Shown here one piece after another: positions 7,886-18,159 of a stretch of 64,000 nt of DNA; the stretch's first letter is position 1; every line of letters begins with the position of its first letter. The stretch covers positions 124,001 to 188,000 of the forward strand of contig JAAFJN010000006.1 of the NCBI GenBank assembly GCA_013298845.1, read 5' to 3'. This DNA is from Chitinophagales bacterium (GTDB lineage: Bacteria; Bacteroidota; Bacteroidia; Chitinophagales; Saprospiraceae). The notes under the pieces are model-generated. The model searched no databases, had not been told where the DNA came from, and saw only the letters and a list, made by a program, of their open reading frames with translations. The position numbers were made by a program, and so were the translations under genes.

Positions 7886-9085
7886 ATGGAAACCCACTCA
7901 TTATCCCGTACTACAACCCAGCCCGAACGGCTTGCTGTGATGCCCCGTCAGGAGCATTTTTCGATTGGTATCCCGGAAGAAACAACCTTGCAGGAGAACC
8001 GCGTTGGTTTGGCGCCGCATTCGGTGGCTACTTTGGTCGCGCACGGCTTTCGCATTTTTGTGGAAAGCGGTGCCGGTAATAAATCGCGTTTTACCGACCA
8101 CGATTATTCCGAAGCCGGAGCCGAAATTGTCCACAGCCACGAGGAGGTTTTTAAAGCCGATGTGATGCTCAAAGTAGCACCACCAACGCTCGAAGAAATT
8201 GATCTCATGCGCCCCAACCAAGTGCTTATTTCGCCCATTCAATTGCCCATGATGGACACGGAATACATCACGCGGTTGCTCAAAAAACGCGTTACGGCCC
8301 TGGCCATGGAATACATCCGCGACGACGAAATGGGCATTTACCCCATTGTTCGGGTGATGAGCGAAATTGCCGGTATCAGCGCCATTCACATTGCCGCCGA
8401 TTTGCTGGCTACGGCCCGCGGCGGGCAAGGTGTATTGTTGGGCGGCATTGCCGGCGTACCTCCCGCCAAGGTCATTATTATCGGGGCCGGGGTAGTGGCC
8501 GAATTTGCCACCCGGACCGCCATCGGATTGGGGGCCGAAGTGCGCATTTTTGATAATAACGTCTATAAACTCATGCGCTTGCAAAATCAGGTGGGGCGGC
8601 AGTTGCACACTTCGGTGGTGAATCCCGTGCACTTGCGCGAACAATTGCTTACCGCCGATGTTGCTATCGGGGCTATTCACTCCCGCAAGGGGCGCAGCCC
8701 ACTCATGGTGAGTGAAGACATTGTTCAACGCATGAAACCGGGTTCGGTGATTGTGGATGTGAGCGTGGACCAAGGAGGTTGTTTTGAAACCTCCCGCATT
8801 ACCTCGCACGACCAACCGACCTTCGTAAAACACCAGGTATTGCACTATTGTGTGCCCAATATACCATCGCGGGTGGCCCGCACCGCCTCCGATGCCATTA
8901 GTAATATCCTCACGTCGCTGTTGCTTAAGGCCGAGTCGGGCGGGATTTTTAACCTCATTACGTCGTTATCGGGGTTGCGCAACGGGGTGTACACCTATAA
9001 AGGATGTTTGACCAACGCGTACCTGAGCGAACGTTTTGGAATCAAACACACCAATTTGGACCTTTTGATTACTTCGGATTATTGA
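7886..9085 (+). CDS. ald: alanine dehydrogenase
   Basis: Cytoplasmic NAD-dependent enzyme interconverting L-alanine and pyruvate plus ammonia; 399 aa. Seen: the N-terminal catalytic domain GIPEETTLQENRVGLAP (about 29-45) and VESGAGNKSRFTDHDYSEAGA, substrate-side VMLKVAPPTLEEI, then a Rossmann dinucleotide fold with VIIIGAGVVAEFATRTAIGLGAEV (about 195-218), and VDVSVDQGGCFETS and HYCVPNIPSRVARTAS. Bacteroidota homologues usually carry an N-terminal extension of about 35 residues, so I keep the ATG at 7886. The alternative ATG at 7940 would give a normal leader from the proposed promoter. uvrA follows after 35 bp and may be read from the same transcript. Confidence 0.92.
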   Translation: METHSLSRTTTQPERLAVMPRQEHFSIGIPEETTLQENRVGLAPHSVATLVAHGFRIFVESGAGNKSRFTDHDYSEAGAEIVHSHEEVFKADVMLKVAPPTLEEIDLMRPNQVLISPIQLPMMDTEYITRLLKKRVTALAMEYIRDDEMGIYPIVRVMSEIAGISAIHIAADLLATARGGQGVLLGGIAGVPPAKVIIIGAGVVAEFATRTAIGLGAEVRIFDNNVYKLMRLQNQVGRQLHTSVVNPVHLREQLLTADVAIGAIHSRKGRSPLMVSEDIVQRMKPGSVIVDVSVDQGGCFETSRITSHDQPTFVKHQVLHYCVPNIPSRVARTASDAISNILTSLLLKAESGGIFNLITSLSGLRNGVYTYKGCLTNAYLSERFGIKHTNLDLLITSDY

Positions 9086-9120
9086 TTGGGACACCTTGCA
9101 AACGAGCACTAACAACATTC

Positions 9121-11991
9121 ATGGCCACTAAGAAGAAGCAAACCGAAGCAGAAGTCAGCGACGTAGTTGATACCAAACATATCTCCATCAAAGGAGCGCG
9201 CACCAATAACCTCCGCAATGTTGATCTAAAAATTCCCAAAAATAAATTAGTTGTTGTCACCGGGGTGTCCGGATCCGGCAAATCGAGTATTACTATGGAT
9301 ACGCTTTACGCCGAAGGCCAGCGCCGTTACGTCGAAAGCCTGTCCAGTTACGCCCGCCAGTTCTTGGGTCGGATGAAAAAACCCGACGTGGACTATATCC
9401 GGGGCATTTGCCCGGCCATTGCCATCGAACAAAAAGTAACCACGGGCAATAACCGCTCTACCGTGGGGTCCATGACCGAAATCCTGGATTTTCTGCGCCT
9501 TCTGTACGCGCGGGTGGGCAAGTTTTATTCGCCCATTAGCGGTGGTTTGGTCAAAAAACACGAAGTATCCGACGTGATTGACCACCTTAAAGCATTACCC
9601 GATGGCACCCGTGGTTATATTTTAATGCCTTTTCCCAAAAAATACAAAGAACGTACCCTCCAACAGGAGTTAAACCTGCTCCAGCAAAAAGGATATACCC
9701 GCCTGGCCGCCGGAGACGAGATTCTCCAAATCGAAGCCGTTTTGGCCGGTGAAGTGGATTCCCTCGCGCAACAACTCGAAGAATCGGCCTTTAACCTCCG
9801 CGACTCCATAGCCCTGCTGGTGGACCGCTTCGCCCTGCCCCTCTCCGACGATGCCGACTGGATGCGCATGGCCGATTCGGTCAATACCTGCTTTTACGAA
9901 AGTGAAGGCGAATGCACGATTAAAGTGTTACAAGCCGAGCCGGTGCATTTTAACAATCGCTTCGAACTCGACGGCATGGAGTTCCCCGAACCCACGCCCC
10001 AACTTTTTAACTACAACAACCCTTACGGGGCCTGCCCCACGTGCGAAGGCTACGGTAAAATATTGGGCATTGACCGCGAAAAAGTGGTGCCCGATCCCAC
10101 CAAATCGGTGTACGACGGGGCCATTATCGCCTGGCGCGGCGAAAAAAGCGCCGAGTGGCTCGCGCCATTTCTCCAAAATGCCCACAAATTTGACTTTCCG
10201 GTGCACCAACCCTGGAACAAATTGTCGCCCGAACAACAACAGTTGCTCTGGAAAGGCAATGCGTATTTTCAGGGATTGGACGACTTTTTTAAAGACATCG
10301 AAAGCAAAACCTACAAAATTCAAAATCGCGTTATCCTTTCCCGTTACCGTGGTCGCACCACCTGTACCACCTGCGGCGGGGCACGCCTCCGTCCCGAAGC
10401 CCAATGCGTTCGGGTAGGCCCGCCCGATACCGGAAAAAACATGAGCGACCTCATTTTACTGCCGCTCGAAGAACTCAAAGTGTGGTTCGATGAACTCGTT
10501 CTCACCGATTTTGAACAACAGGTGGCCAAACGCATCCTCATCGAACTGAAAAATCGCCTGCGGTTTATGGTGGATCTCGGTTTGGGGTACCTGACCCTCG
10601 ACCGCGTGAGTAATACCCTTTCGGGCGGCGAAACCCAACGGATTCACCTCACCCGTACTCTCGGTAGTAACCTCACTTCGTCCATGTACCTGTTGGATGA
10701 ACCCTCGGTGGGGCTGCACCCCCGCGATACGGCGCGGTTGGTGGGCGTGTTAAAACAACTCCGCGACCTGGGCAATACCGTGGTGGTGGTGGAACACGAA
10801 GAAGAAGTGATTCGGCAAGCCGATTATTTGGTGGATATGGGACCCGAAGCGGGTATTAACGGTGGCCACGTGGTGTACGCCGGTGAATATTCCAATATCC
10901 ACAACGCGGCGCCCAACAGCCTTACTTCGCAGTATATGTTAGGCAAAATGACCGTCGGGCTGCCGCATAGCCACCGCGTGCCCCGCGAATTTATTACCCT
11001 CAAAGGGGCCACCCAACACAACCTGAAAAACGTAACGGTGCGCATTCCGCTCCATACCATGACGGTGGTGAGTGGCGTTTCGGGTTCCGGCAAAACCACG
11101 CTCGTACGCGATATTCTCGCCCCGGCGCTGATGAAACACCTGCCCGAAAGCGGCGGCAAACAACCCGGCTATTTTGAAGCCCTCGAAGGGCCGGTAAAAC
11201 GCATTACCGCCGTGGAGTTTATCAACCAAAGCCCCATCGGGCGCAGTAGCCGCTCCAATCCGGTCACGTACGTAAAAGCCTACGATTATATCCGCGATTT
11301 ATTTGCCTCCCAATCCATGAGCCGCGTGCGGGGTTTTCAGCCCAAACACTTTAGTTTTAACGTGGAAGGTGGCCGCTGCGAAGCCTGCAAGGGCGAAGGC
11401 GAACAAGTGGTGGAAATGCAATTCCTGGCCGATGTACACCTCGAATGTGAGGAGTGCAAAGGCCGCCGTTTCCGCGCCGAGGTGTTGGATGTGCAGTACA
11501 AAAACAAAAATATTTTTGATGTGCTACAACTCAGCATTGACGAAGCGCTGGACTTTTTTCAGGATCAAAAAGAAATTATTGCCCGCCTCAAACCCCTGCA
11601 AGACGTCGGTTTGGGTTACGTGCAATTGGGCCAATCGTCGAGTACCCTGTCCGGGGGCGAAGCGCAACGCGTTAAACTGGCGTCTTTTCTGATTCGCGAC
11701 AATACCACCGGGCACATCTTTTTTATTTTTGACGAACCCACCACGGGGCTGCATTTTCACGATATTCAAAAACTCCTCAACGCCATGAATGCGCTGGTGG
11801 AAAAAGGCCATACCGTACTCATTGTGGAGCATAACCTGGAAGTGATCAAATCGGCCGATTGGGTGGTGGATCTTGGCCCCGAAGGCGGCAAAGAGGGCGG
11901 AAACCTGGTGTTCGAGGGCACCCCGGAGGACCTGATGGCCGTTGAAGCCAGTTATACCGGGCGTTTTTTGAAAGTAAAAAGCGAAAAATAA
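9121..11991 (+). CDS. uvrA: UvrABC excinuclease subunit A
   Basis: 956-aa damage-recognition ATPase of nucleotide excision repair. It dimerises, scans DNA and loads UvrB. Two ABC ATPase modules are visible: Walker A GVSGSGKSS (about 53) and GVSGSGKTT (about 655), signatures LSGGETQRI and LSGGEAQRVKLA, and Walker B motifs LLDEPSVGLHP and IFDEPTTGLHF. Zinc-binding CxxC pairs appear at CPTC/CTTC in the first half and at CEAC/CECC-type positions in the second (EGGRCEACKGEGE and LECEECKGRR). The reading frame runs upstream into ald, but the ATG at 9121 (MATKKKQ) precedes the conserved ISIKGARTNNLRNVDL start. Confidence 0.97.
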   Translation: MATKKKQTEAEVSDVVDTKHISIKGARTNNLRNVDLKIPKNKLVVVTGVSGSGKSSITMDTLYAEGQRRYVESLSSYARQFLGRMKKPDVDYIRGICPAIAIEQKVTTGNNRSTVGSMTEILDFLRLLYARVGKFYSPISGGLVKKHEVSDVIDHLKALPDGTRGYILMPFPKKYKERTLQQELNLLQQKGYTRLAAGDEILQIEAVLAGEVDSLAQQLEESAFNLRDSIALLVDRFALPLSDDADWMRMADSVNTCFYESEGECTIKVLQAEPVHFNNRFELDGMEFPEPTPQLFNYNNPYGACPTCEGYGKILGIDREKVVPDPTKSVYDGAIIAWRGEKSAEWLAPFLQNAHKFDFPVHQPWNKLSPEQQQLLWKGNAYFQGLDDFFKDIESKTYKIQNRVILSRYRGRTTCTTCGGARLRPEAQCVRVGPPDTGKNMSDLILLPLEELKVWFDELVLTDFEQQVAKRILIELKNRLRFMVDLGLGYLTLDRVSNTLSGGETQRIHLTRTLGSNLTSSMYLLDEPSVGLHPRDTARLVGVLKQLRDLGNTVVVVEHEEEVIRQADYLVDMGPEAGINGGHVVYAGEYSNIHNAAPNSLTSQYMLGKMTVGLPHSHRVPREFITLKGATQHNLKNVTVRIPLHTMTVVSGVSGSGKTTLVRDILAPALMKHLPESGGKQPGYFEALEGPVKRITAVEFINQSPIGRSSRSNPVTYVKAYDYIRDLFASQSMSRVRGFQPKHFSFNVEGGRCEACKGEGEQVVEMQFLADVHLECEECKGRRFRAEVLDVQYKNKNIFDVLQLSIDEALDFFQDQKEIIARLKPLQDVGLGYVQLGQSSSTLSGGEAQRVKLASFLIRDNTTGHIFFIFDEPTTGLHFHDIQKLLNAMNALVEKGHTVLIVEHNLEVIKSADWVVDLGPEGGKEGGNLVFEGTPEDLMAVEASYTGRFLKVKSEK

Positions 11992-12116
11992 ATTCTGGGA
12001 CAGCATCATTACACGGGACTTGGCAAATGATACACTTGCAAACAAGATTTCCCGGCTGCTTCGAAGGCATTTTATCTGTTTTGCATTTTTTGGCGGCAGA
12101 ATGGTCTTTGGCTCAT

Positions 12117-12124
12117 TACATTTG
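12117..12124 (+). promoter_or_regulatory. Candidate -7 element upstream of the TPR membrane protein
   Basis: TACATTTG matches TAnnTTTG, 24 nt before the ATG at 12149. The -33 region is unclear. Confidence 0.4.
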
Positions 12125-12148
12125 CGCCTGACACAATGTTGATTTGAT

Positions 12149-13846
12149 ATGGCTAAAAAAAATACACCGAAACCAGCACCGGCTCCCGCCAACAATCCGG
12201 CACCTAAAACCACAACACCCGTTGAATGGTACCCCTTTGCGTTGGCGGCCCTGGCATTTTTATTGTATTCCTTTGGTTTTAACAACCCAATGGTGGCCAT
12301 GGACGACCATACGGCAACCATTAATAACCCGGCGGTAAAGGATTTTTCCCTGTTTGGGAATTTTAACCTTGGAATGTACGCTCCCGTTACCTGGTTTTTT
12401 TACGGCATTGCGCACAAACTCAACGGCGGTACCGACAAAGCAACGCTCTACCACGTGATGAGTGCTTTGGTGCACGCTTTTAACGTGGTACTGGTGTATA
12501 AACTATTCCGTAAGTGGGACGCTCCTTCGCTGATGGCGGCCCTGGTTGCGCTGATTTTTGCCGTTCATCCGCTGCAAACCGAAGCCATTTCGTGGATTGC
12601 CGGTTTCAGTACGCCATTGTTCGCCATATTTACATTTTTGGCGCTTTTACACTGGACCGATTACGTAAAAAGTGGCACCACCTGGAGCAAACATTATTGG
12701 TGGGCGTTGGGCATGTTTGTGGTGGCTTGTTTGGCCAAATCGGCGGCGGTGATGCTGCCTTTGACCTTGGTCGTGCTCGATATTTGGTGGAAACGCCCGG
12801 TATTGCGCCACGTTTACGAAAAAATATTGTTTTTCGCGGTGTCGGCTGGTTTTGGTGCGCTCACGCTGGTATCGCGCGTGCACGAGGGCCAAATCACCCA
12901 AATAGAGAGTATTTATACGCCGGTGGAGCGTTTTTTTATGGCGAGCCACAGCATTTTATTTTATTGGAAAAAATTCGTTTATCCGCCACCGCTCAGCATC
13001 TGGTATCCGTTTGAAAAAGCGGCGGGTGGTACTTTGGCCACGGAATATTTTGTGGCCCCGTTGGTGTTGGCTGGTATCGTTGGGTTGGCTTTTTGGAAAC
13101 GGCACACCTGGCCTTTATTGTGGGTGGGTATTTTGTTTTATTTGGCCAATATCGTACTGGCACTGCCATTTTCTACCATGGGAACGTTCGAGTTGCGCTC
13201 CGACCGCTACAACTACATTGCGATGTTGGGCATTGTGGCCGTGGTGGCGTATTTACCGTTCTACGTCAAGGAAAAATGGCCCGCTTTTACCAATGTGGTG
13301 TACGGTATATTAGGGATTATGGTGGTGGGTTGGACCGCCGTTACCGTTAGCCGCATCGGCGATTGGAAAGACACGCTTACGTTGCTCAATAAATCAATGG
13401 AGGCCTACGGCGATAATTTTGGAAAAGCCTATTACTGGCGGGGTATGGAAATTGGCGACCGCGTAAAAAGCCAAAAAGACGTACAACGTGCCATTGATGA
13501 TTTTACAAAAGCCCTCGAAATTAACCCCGAATTGAAGGAATGTTACAAATACCGGGGCGCATTTTACGGGTTTACCAAACAATACGATAAATCGGTCGCC
13601 GACCTCACCGAATACCTGAAAACCAAACCCAACGACGCCGAATACCGCTTCAACCGGGGTTTGTCGTATCTCAACCTCAATCGCCCCAACGAGGCCATTG
13701 CCGATATGGACCAAACCCTGAAAGATAAGCCTGATTTTTACCAGGCTTATCTTACCCGCAGCAATGCCTACGGGATGTTGGGTGACTCGGTGCGGGCGCA
13801 GGCGGATTTGCGCAAGTACGAGGCGGGTATGAAAAGTGGGAAATAG
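12149..13846 (+). CDS. TPR-containing multi-pass membrane protein (TMTC/GT-C-like)
   Basis: 565-aa protein with a Pro/Ala-rich N-terminal tail (about 1-27), about ten hydrophobic segments (30-410) and a C-terminal helical repeat domain (430-560) containing three or four tetratricopeptide repeats (AIDDFTKALEINPELKECYKYRGAFY, SVADLTEYLKTKPNDAEYRFNRG, AIADMDQTLKDKPDFYQAYLTRS). The first outer loop holds MVAMDDHTATINNPAV, an acidic pair like that of GT-C glycosyltransferases; the architecture matches TMTC-type O-mannosyltransferases. The glycosyltransferase role is inferred and the acceptor is unknown. It converges on the T9SS gene with 4 bp between the stop codons. Confidence 0.75.
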   Translation: MAKKNTPKPAPAPANNPAPKTTTPVEWYPFALAALAFLLYSFGFNNPMVAMDDHTATINNPAVKDFSLFGNFNLGMYAPVTWFFYGIAHKLNGGTDKATLYHVMSALVHAFNVVLVYKLFRKWDAPSLMAALVALIFAVHPLQTEAISWIAGFSTPLFAIFTFLALLHWTDYVKSGTTWSKHYWWALGMFVVACLAKSAAVMLPLTLVVLDIWWKRPVLRHVYEKILFFAVSAGFGALTLVSRVHEGQITQIESIYTPVERFFMASHSILFYWKKFVYPPPLSIWYPFEKAAGGTLATEYFVAPLVLAGIVGLAFWKRHTWPLLWVGILFYLANIVLALPFSTMGTFELRSDRYNYIAMLGIVAVVAYLPFYVKEKWPAFTNVVYGILGIMVVGWTAVTVSRIGDWKDTLTLLNKSMEAYGDNFGKAYYWRGMEIGDRVKSQKDVQRAIDDFTKALEINPELKECYKYRGAFYGFTKQYDKSVADLTEYLKTKPNDAEYRFNRGLSYLNLNRPNEAIADMDQTLKDKPDFYQAYLTRSNAYGMLGDSVRAQADLRKYEAGMKSGK

Positions 13847-13850
13847 CGGA

Positions 13851-16800
13851 TCATTTCAGCCGAACAATCCCCTGACTCCGGTATTGGGTTCGGTTGCCCG
13901 ATAGCCGAACCCAATACACGCCCGGCGGCAACGCAGACAATGAAATTTCCTGCGTCCCGGCATCGTTCCGTTCCTGTCGCATACACGGCTGGCCCTGGGC
14001 GTTAAAAACCGTCAGCACGTACTGCGCTTCGGCGGCTGGAACATCGTAAAAAAGGGTATTATTGGCCGGATTAGGATACACTTTTAAAGCCGATTCAGCC
14101 CAAATTTCGTTTGAACCGGACGCACCCGAATCAACAATACAAATGCTAAAGGAGCCGCCGCCCGTCAGGATGTGAAAAACCCGCACTTTGTACAATTGCC
14201 CCGGCACAAGGTTGTTGACGGTAAAAATTTCGGTATCGTTTTCGCCTTTTACATTGTAACAATTGGAGATATTGGTGGTGCACAAACTATCCCACAAATG
14301 AATTACCGCGTTGTAAATACCAAATCCTTTGACCACGATCTGGTGTTGGGTACTGGCCGCGTAAAATGCGTACCAAAGGTCATCATCCGCGTTGCCCGTG
14401 CACTGAAACGCCGATAAAGTACCGTTGTTACTGCTTTGTACCAGTGGATTGGCGCACGTTGTTGCTACGGGCAATAAAAGAGCGTTGTTACAATCGTCAT
14501 TGGCCACCGTGAAAGCCGGTGTGCTGATTCCTATTTCGTAACTGCCCTCAGACGCAAAGTTGCTACCGGTGCCATACACCACGATAAAATACCGCGCCCC
14601 AATGATAAGGTTATTGGCAAACAAGGATCGGATTTGGCTGTACCCGTTCATCCCGCAGTCCATGGCTACCAGATTTTGACAGGTTTCGCCCTTGTACAAC
14701 CGAAATCGGCAACCGAGTAAATTTCCGGGAATGAGTGTAATTAAATGCTGGGTTGAGGTGGCCACAAAACTGTACCACATATCGTCATCCGCGACTCCCC
14801 CGCATAGTCCGGGCGTTGTTGGTGGCGTATTCCCGTTGAGCGAGTAAGTGTACCCCCAGGTCATATTCGTACAGATAGGGCTTGGGTCGGGAATAAGTTC
14901 ATCCGCTGCGGCACAGGACGTATTGGTAAGAAAGGCAAGTGGAGCACCCAGACAAATGGAAAAATTAAAGGTGTTTACATTGCCGTTTTGCGGTGAAAAC
15001 ACCCGAATATAGTAGTTCATTCCGACGGTAAAGGAATCGCGTAATAAAGCCATTTCGTTCGTGGCATCGGCGATACAAGTCCAAAACGATAAATTATTGC
15101 AGTCCTGCCCTTCCCAAATTTCGACGTTGATTTTTTGGTCAGCGGTTCCGGTGTGGATTACCCGCAAGTAATGATACGCCTGAGTAGCGGTGAATTTATA
15201 CCACACATCGTCATCCGGAACACCGGAGCAGGGCGTTAAATTTTCGCGGGAAGCATTGAGGGTAGTGCCGGACGTGGCATTGTCGCAGTTTACCGTTGGT
15301 TGTAAAACAATGGCATCCGCGCAAGCGTCATTGGGCGGCGGCGGCGGCCCGTCCAACACACAAAGCCCAAAATTTCGCGGCACTGTCAAACTGGAGTTAA
15401 GGGCATATACCCGGATATAATAAGTAGCCCCAACCAACAGATTGGTTACCAATTCCTGCCGGTCTCCTATTGCACTGCCATTGATAACGCAGTCCAGCAG
15501 TACTAAACTATCGCATTGGCCTTCGTAGACTTCAAATCGCATTCCGACCATATTGATGCGATCCAGAAATACAGTGTGTCGCGTTTGGGTAGCCGTAAAT
15601 TTGTACCAAACATCGAGTACTGAAACGGAAAAAGGGCTACACGGCGGCATAGCGGACGGTGGCCCGCCGTAATTAACGCCAATTTCGGGATTGGCGCAAA
15701 CCAAACCCGCCGTCGGGGTGACTTCAAAAGCCCCGGAACAATCTGTATTAGCCAGTGGAGGGGGTAAAGTATTGACGCACAATGCGCAATTGTTACACTC
15801 AAAATCGGTATCGCGAAATACCCGCACGAGGTAGGTATGGCCCGGCACTAAATCATAATACGCGCCCTGAAGTACTCCGCACGATAACAGGGCCGAATCG
15901 CAGCCAACGCTGTACAATTCGTGCCCTGCCGACGGGGTAGAAATAATATGAGCGCTGGAAGTGGCCGTAAATTTAAACCAAACGTCGAACAAACCCGCGC
16001 AATTGGCCGTACTTCGGGTGGCCCCGATAAGGTTTACTTGTAAAGTACTGTCACAGGGCGCGCCGGGGTTATCGTTGACCGGCAACCATAGTGCGCCGTC
16101 GCACTCGTCGTTCACTGGCGAAGGCGGATAGGTATTCATACGGATGTTGAACCTTGTACCATTTTCAGATTCCCGGTCAAATACCCGAATCAAATAAGTT
16201 TCTCCCGGTGTCAGGTTGTACAATGTCGTTATTGTTGGGCCGTAGTCCTGGGGACTTGACTGGCAAATGATGGAAGTTAGTTGTTGGCAGTTGCCCGAAA
16301 AAATTTCAAGATTCATTTTCGACGAAAAACCCAGTACATCTACAGTGTTTTCCAAGAGTACCTGGTGTCGCGCCGAAGTAGCGGTAAACTGGTACCACAC
16401 ATCGTCGTCGGCGTAAGATTCCGGCGCGCAATCGGGTAGGGAGCGGGTTGCTCCGGCGGTGGTGCCCTGGAGCGTATCGCCCCACGCCAAGGTGTTGGAG
16501 GGTACTACAACGTGTGCCTGATCACATTCGTCATTCTCCGGAATGGGAACCGAAACGATGGATAATTGGAAATTGGCGTTGGGAATTTGCTGCGATGAAG
16601 TCTCAAGTAGGGCTAAAAAATAGACTTCTCCCGGATTTAGGTTATAATAGTACCTATTTCTTGTTGATCCCCCCGCCACATAGCAATCTACCGGATCTAA
16701 ATCACCACAACTTCCTTTATATAGAGCAGTGCCCAATGAAGCGGTGTTAGATATATACCGAATGGCGGTTGTAGGTGTAGTGACGGTAAACCTAAACCAT

Positions 16801-17021
16801 TGTAGAAAGTAAACCTCATCATCCCAACCGCACAGGGGATATGGCGGGATAGTGAGAGAATTCCACAATTGCCCATTGTAAGTAAACGAAGTATCCGGAG
16901 TGGGCGTTAGTTCATAAGCCTCATCGCAAGTTAAATGATTTACCGCTTGGGCGGAAAGTGTAACTGTAAAGGCCCCCGAAAGCAGGAAGCAGACTAGGAA
17001 AAAAAAGTTTTTGTAGTGCAT
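13851..17021 (-). CDS. Secreted T9SS cargo with seven tandem beta-rich repeats
   Basis: 1056-aa protein: signal peptide (about 1-26), then seven repeats of roughly 135-145 aa. Each opens with a Cys-containing motif (CDEAYELTP, CDQAHVVVP, CDGALWLP, CSGAFEVTP, CADAIVLQP, CAAADELIP, CNNALLLP) and most contain a D-VWYKFTAT...H core and a G-YY/IRVF strand, as in pre-peptidase C-terminal-like sandwiches. The last 75 residues are a type A T9SS sorting domain (KVYPNPANNTL... LPPGVYWVRL...). It is exported by Sec and type IX secretion and probably surface-anchored. No catalytic domain is visible; an adhesin or surface-layer role is likely but unproven. Confidence 0.85.
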   Translation of the reverse strand: MHYKNFFFLVCFLLSGAFTVTLSAQAVNHLTCDEAYELTPTPDTSFTYNGQLWNSLTIPPYPLCGWDDEVYFLQWFRFTVTTPTTAIRYISNTASLGTALYKGSCGDLDPVDCYVAGGSTRNRYYYNLNPGEVYFLALLETSSQQIPNANFQLSIVSVPIPENDECDQAHVVVPSNTLAWGDTLQGTTAGATRSLPDCAPESYADDDVWYQFTATSARHQVLLENTVDVLGFSSKMNLEIFSGNCQQLTSIICQSSPQDYGPTITTLYNLTPGETYLIRVFDRESENGTRFNIRMNTYPPSPVNDECDGALWLPVNDNPGAPCDSTLQVNLIGATRSTANCAGLFDVWFKFTATSSAHIISTPSAGHELYSVGCDSALLSCGVLQGAYYDLVPGHTYLVRVFRDTDFECNNCALCVNTLPPPLANTDCSGAFEVTPTAGLVCANPEIGVNYGGPPSAMPPCSPFSVSVLDVWYKFTATQTRHTVFLDRINMVGMRFEVYEGQCDSLVLLDCVINGSAIGDRQELVTNLLVGATYYIRVYALNSSLTVPRNFGLCVLDGPPPPPNDACADAIVLQPTVNCDNATSGTTLNASRENLTPCSGVPDDDVWYKFTATQAYHYLRVIHTGTADQKINVEIWEGQDCNNLSFWTCIADATNEMALLRDSFTVGMNYYIRVFSPQNGNVNTFNFSICLGAPLAFLTNTSCAAADELIPDPSPICTNMTWGYTYSLNGNTPPTTPGLCGGVADDDMWYSFVATSTQHLITLIPGNLLGCRFRLYKGETCQNLVAMDCGMNGYSQIRSLFANNLIIGARYFIVVYGTGSNFASEGSYEIGISTPAFTVANDDCNNALLLPVATTCANPLVQSSNNGTLSAFQCTGNADDDLWYAFYAASTQHQIVVKGFGIYNAVIHLWDSLCTTNISNCYNVKGENDTEIFTVNNLVPGQLYKVRVFHILTGGGSFSICIVDSGASGSNEIWAESALKVYPNPANNTLFYDVPAAEAQYVLTVFNAQGQPCMRQERNDAGTQEISLSALPPGVYWVRLSGNRTQYRSQGIVRLK

Positions 17022-17041
17022 ATTGTTTGCTTATCTTCGTG

Positions 17042-17049
17042 CAAATGTA
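17042..17049 (-). promoter_or_regulatory. -7 element of the T9SS repeat protein
   Basis: TACATTTG on the minus strand matches TAnnTTTG, 20 nt before the start codon at 17021. Confidence 0.5.
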
Positions 17050-17151
17050 TATATAAATCCGCGAAAAAACAGTCACTGAAAAAATAGTTGCGCTGCCACC
17101 CACCAAAAAACGGCGTAAGTGCATCTGAACGATATGTTAATGCTATTTATT

Positions 17152-17325
17152 ATGGAAAAAGTATTTCTACAATTACTCACCTTTTTATTGCCTGTTTGTG
17201 GCCTTTTGGCCCAAGATTCCTTAAAAGCCATTGGGAAAATTACTTACAACCGCACCACCACGCTGTTTTTGCACACCGAAAAGAGAAGTTACGCACAAAC
17301 CATCGAACTCAACGCAAACAACTAA
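17152..17325 (+). pseudogene. Internally deleted GLPGLI paralog
   Basis: A 57-codon reading frame holds the beginning and end of a GLPGLI protein and nothing between. It has a signal peptide (MEKVFLQLLTFLLPVCGLLAQ), the conserved first strand SLKAIGKITYNRTTT, then LFLHTEK-like sequence, and at once the C-terminal tail TIELNANN found on the intact copies downstream. The roughly 200-residue core with the GLPGLI motif is missing. The frame stays open, so a small secreted peptide could be made, but internal deletion by recombination is the simplest reading. Confidence 0.75.
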
Positions 17326-17393
17326 CACAAATATGCGTCATTAATCGTTATCATTATCCACAACACGCACAATATTAAAACTGGTAAATTTTT

Positions 17394-18158
17394 ATGAAAA
17401 AAACAATTGACATTATGTACTTCCTGTGCTTCCTCGCTTTACCCGTATTCACCCAAGGCCAGTCGGTATCAAGGGCGATATACATACGTGAAGTTTCCGC
17501 CGACGGAGAACGAGAGCGGAACGGATTGACCAGTTTATACTTCAATCAGGACTATTCCATTTTTGTGCACCACCAAGCCCCGTTAGGAGATACTTCTTTT
17601 GTTGACCCGGTTAATGGTATGCCCAGCACAGTTTCGGGCGATTCAACCGGATTTCCGATTTATAAAATGCACAAAGAGCGTAAAATTATGCAAAGAGTGG
17701 AGTGCCGACAGGTGAAACGCGGAACGTGTATTGTCACAGATACATTGGGTACCATGAATTGGGAAATAAAGCAGGATGAAGCGAAAGAAATAGGCGGTTT
17801 TGCCTGTGAAAAAGCCGTCGCTACGTTCAGAGGGCGTACGTACGAGGCGTGGTTTGCGCCCGATGTACCCGTTAGCAGTGGGCCATTCAAGTTCTTCGGG
17901 TTACCCGGCTTGATCTTGGAGATTAAGTCAGCGGACGATGTGGTCAAATTCTCTTTTCATTCTTTAGAATTGAACCGTTATCCCGAATCAACATTACAGC
18001 CGCCCACCAATGGCCTTTCCTTGAATATGGATTATACCTATTTCATCGAAGATTGGTATTTGTTTATTGAAAATCAGGAAAAACAGTTGCGGGCATCGGG
18101 CATGGATATTACAATTACTCGTGCCGAGACCATTGAAATGATGAACACTCGTAATTAA
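17394..18158 (+). CDS. GLPGLI family protein (divergent paralog)
   Basis: Secreted 254-aa protein with a signal peptide ending near TQGQS, the strand AIYIREVSADGE, the FxxDSTGFPIYKMHKERK block, IGGFACEKA, YEAWFAPDVPVSSGPFKFFGLPGLILEIKS (the name motif) and a C-terminal tail. GLPGLI proteins are a Bacteroidota family of unknown function, often encoded beside TonB-dependent or barrel outer-membrane proteins, as here. This copy is the most divergent of the array; its C-terminus (TIEMMNTRN) departs from the TIELN(A/T)NN ending of the others. Confidence 0.85.
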   Translation: MKKTIDIMYFLCFLALPVFTQGQSVSRAIYIREVSADGERERNGLTSLYFNQDYSIFVHHQAPLGDTSFVDPVNGMPSTVSGDSTGFPIYKMHKERKIMQRVECRQVKRGTCIVTDTLGTMNWEIKQDEAKEIGGFACEKAVATFRGRTYEAWFAPDVPVSSGPFKFFGLPGLILEIKSADDVVKFSFHSLELNRYPESTLQPPTNGLSLNMDYTYFIEDWYLFIENQEKQLRASGMDITITRAETIEMMNTRN

Positions 18159-18159
18159 T

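Noticed and set aside
7901-8845. 314-codon antisense frame in ald
   Set aside because: Fully covered by the alanine dehydrogenase gene and shows no family motif.
11524-12321. 265-codon antisense frame spanning the uvrA end and next gene
   Set aside because: Overlaps two strong genes on the other strand; no motif.
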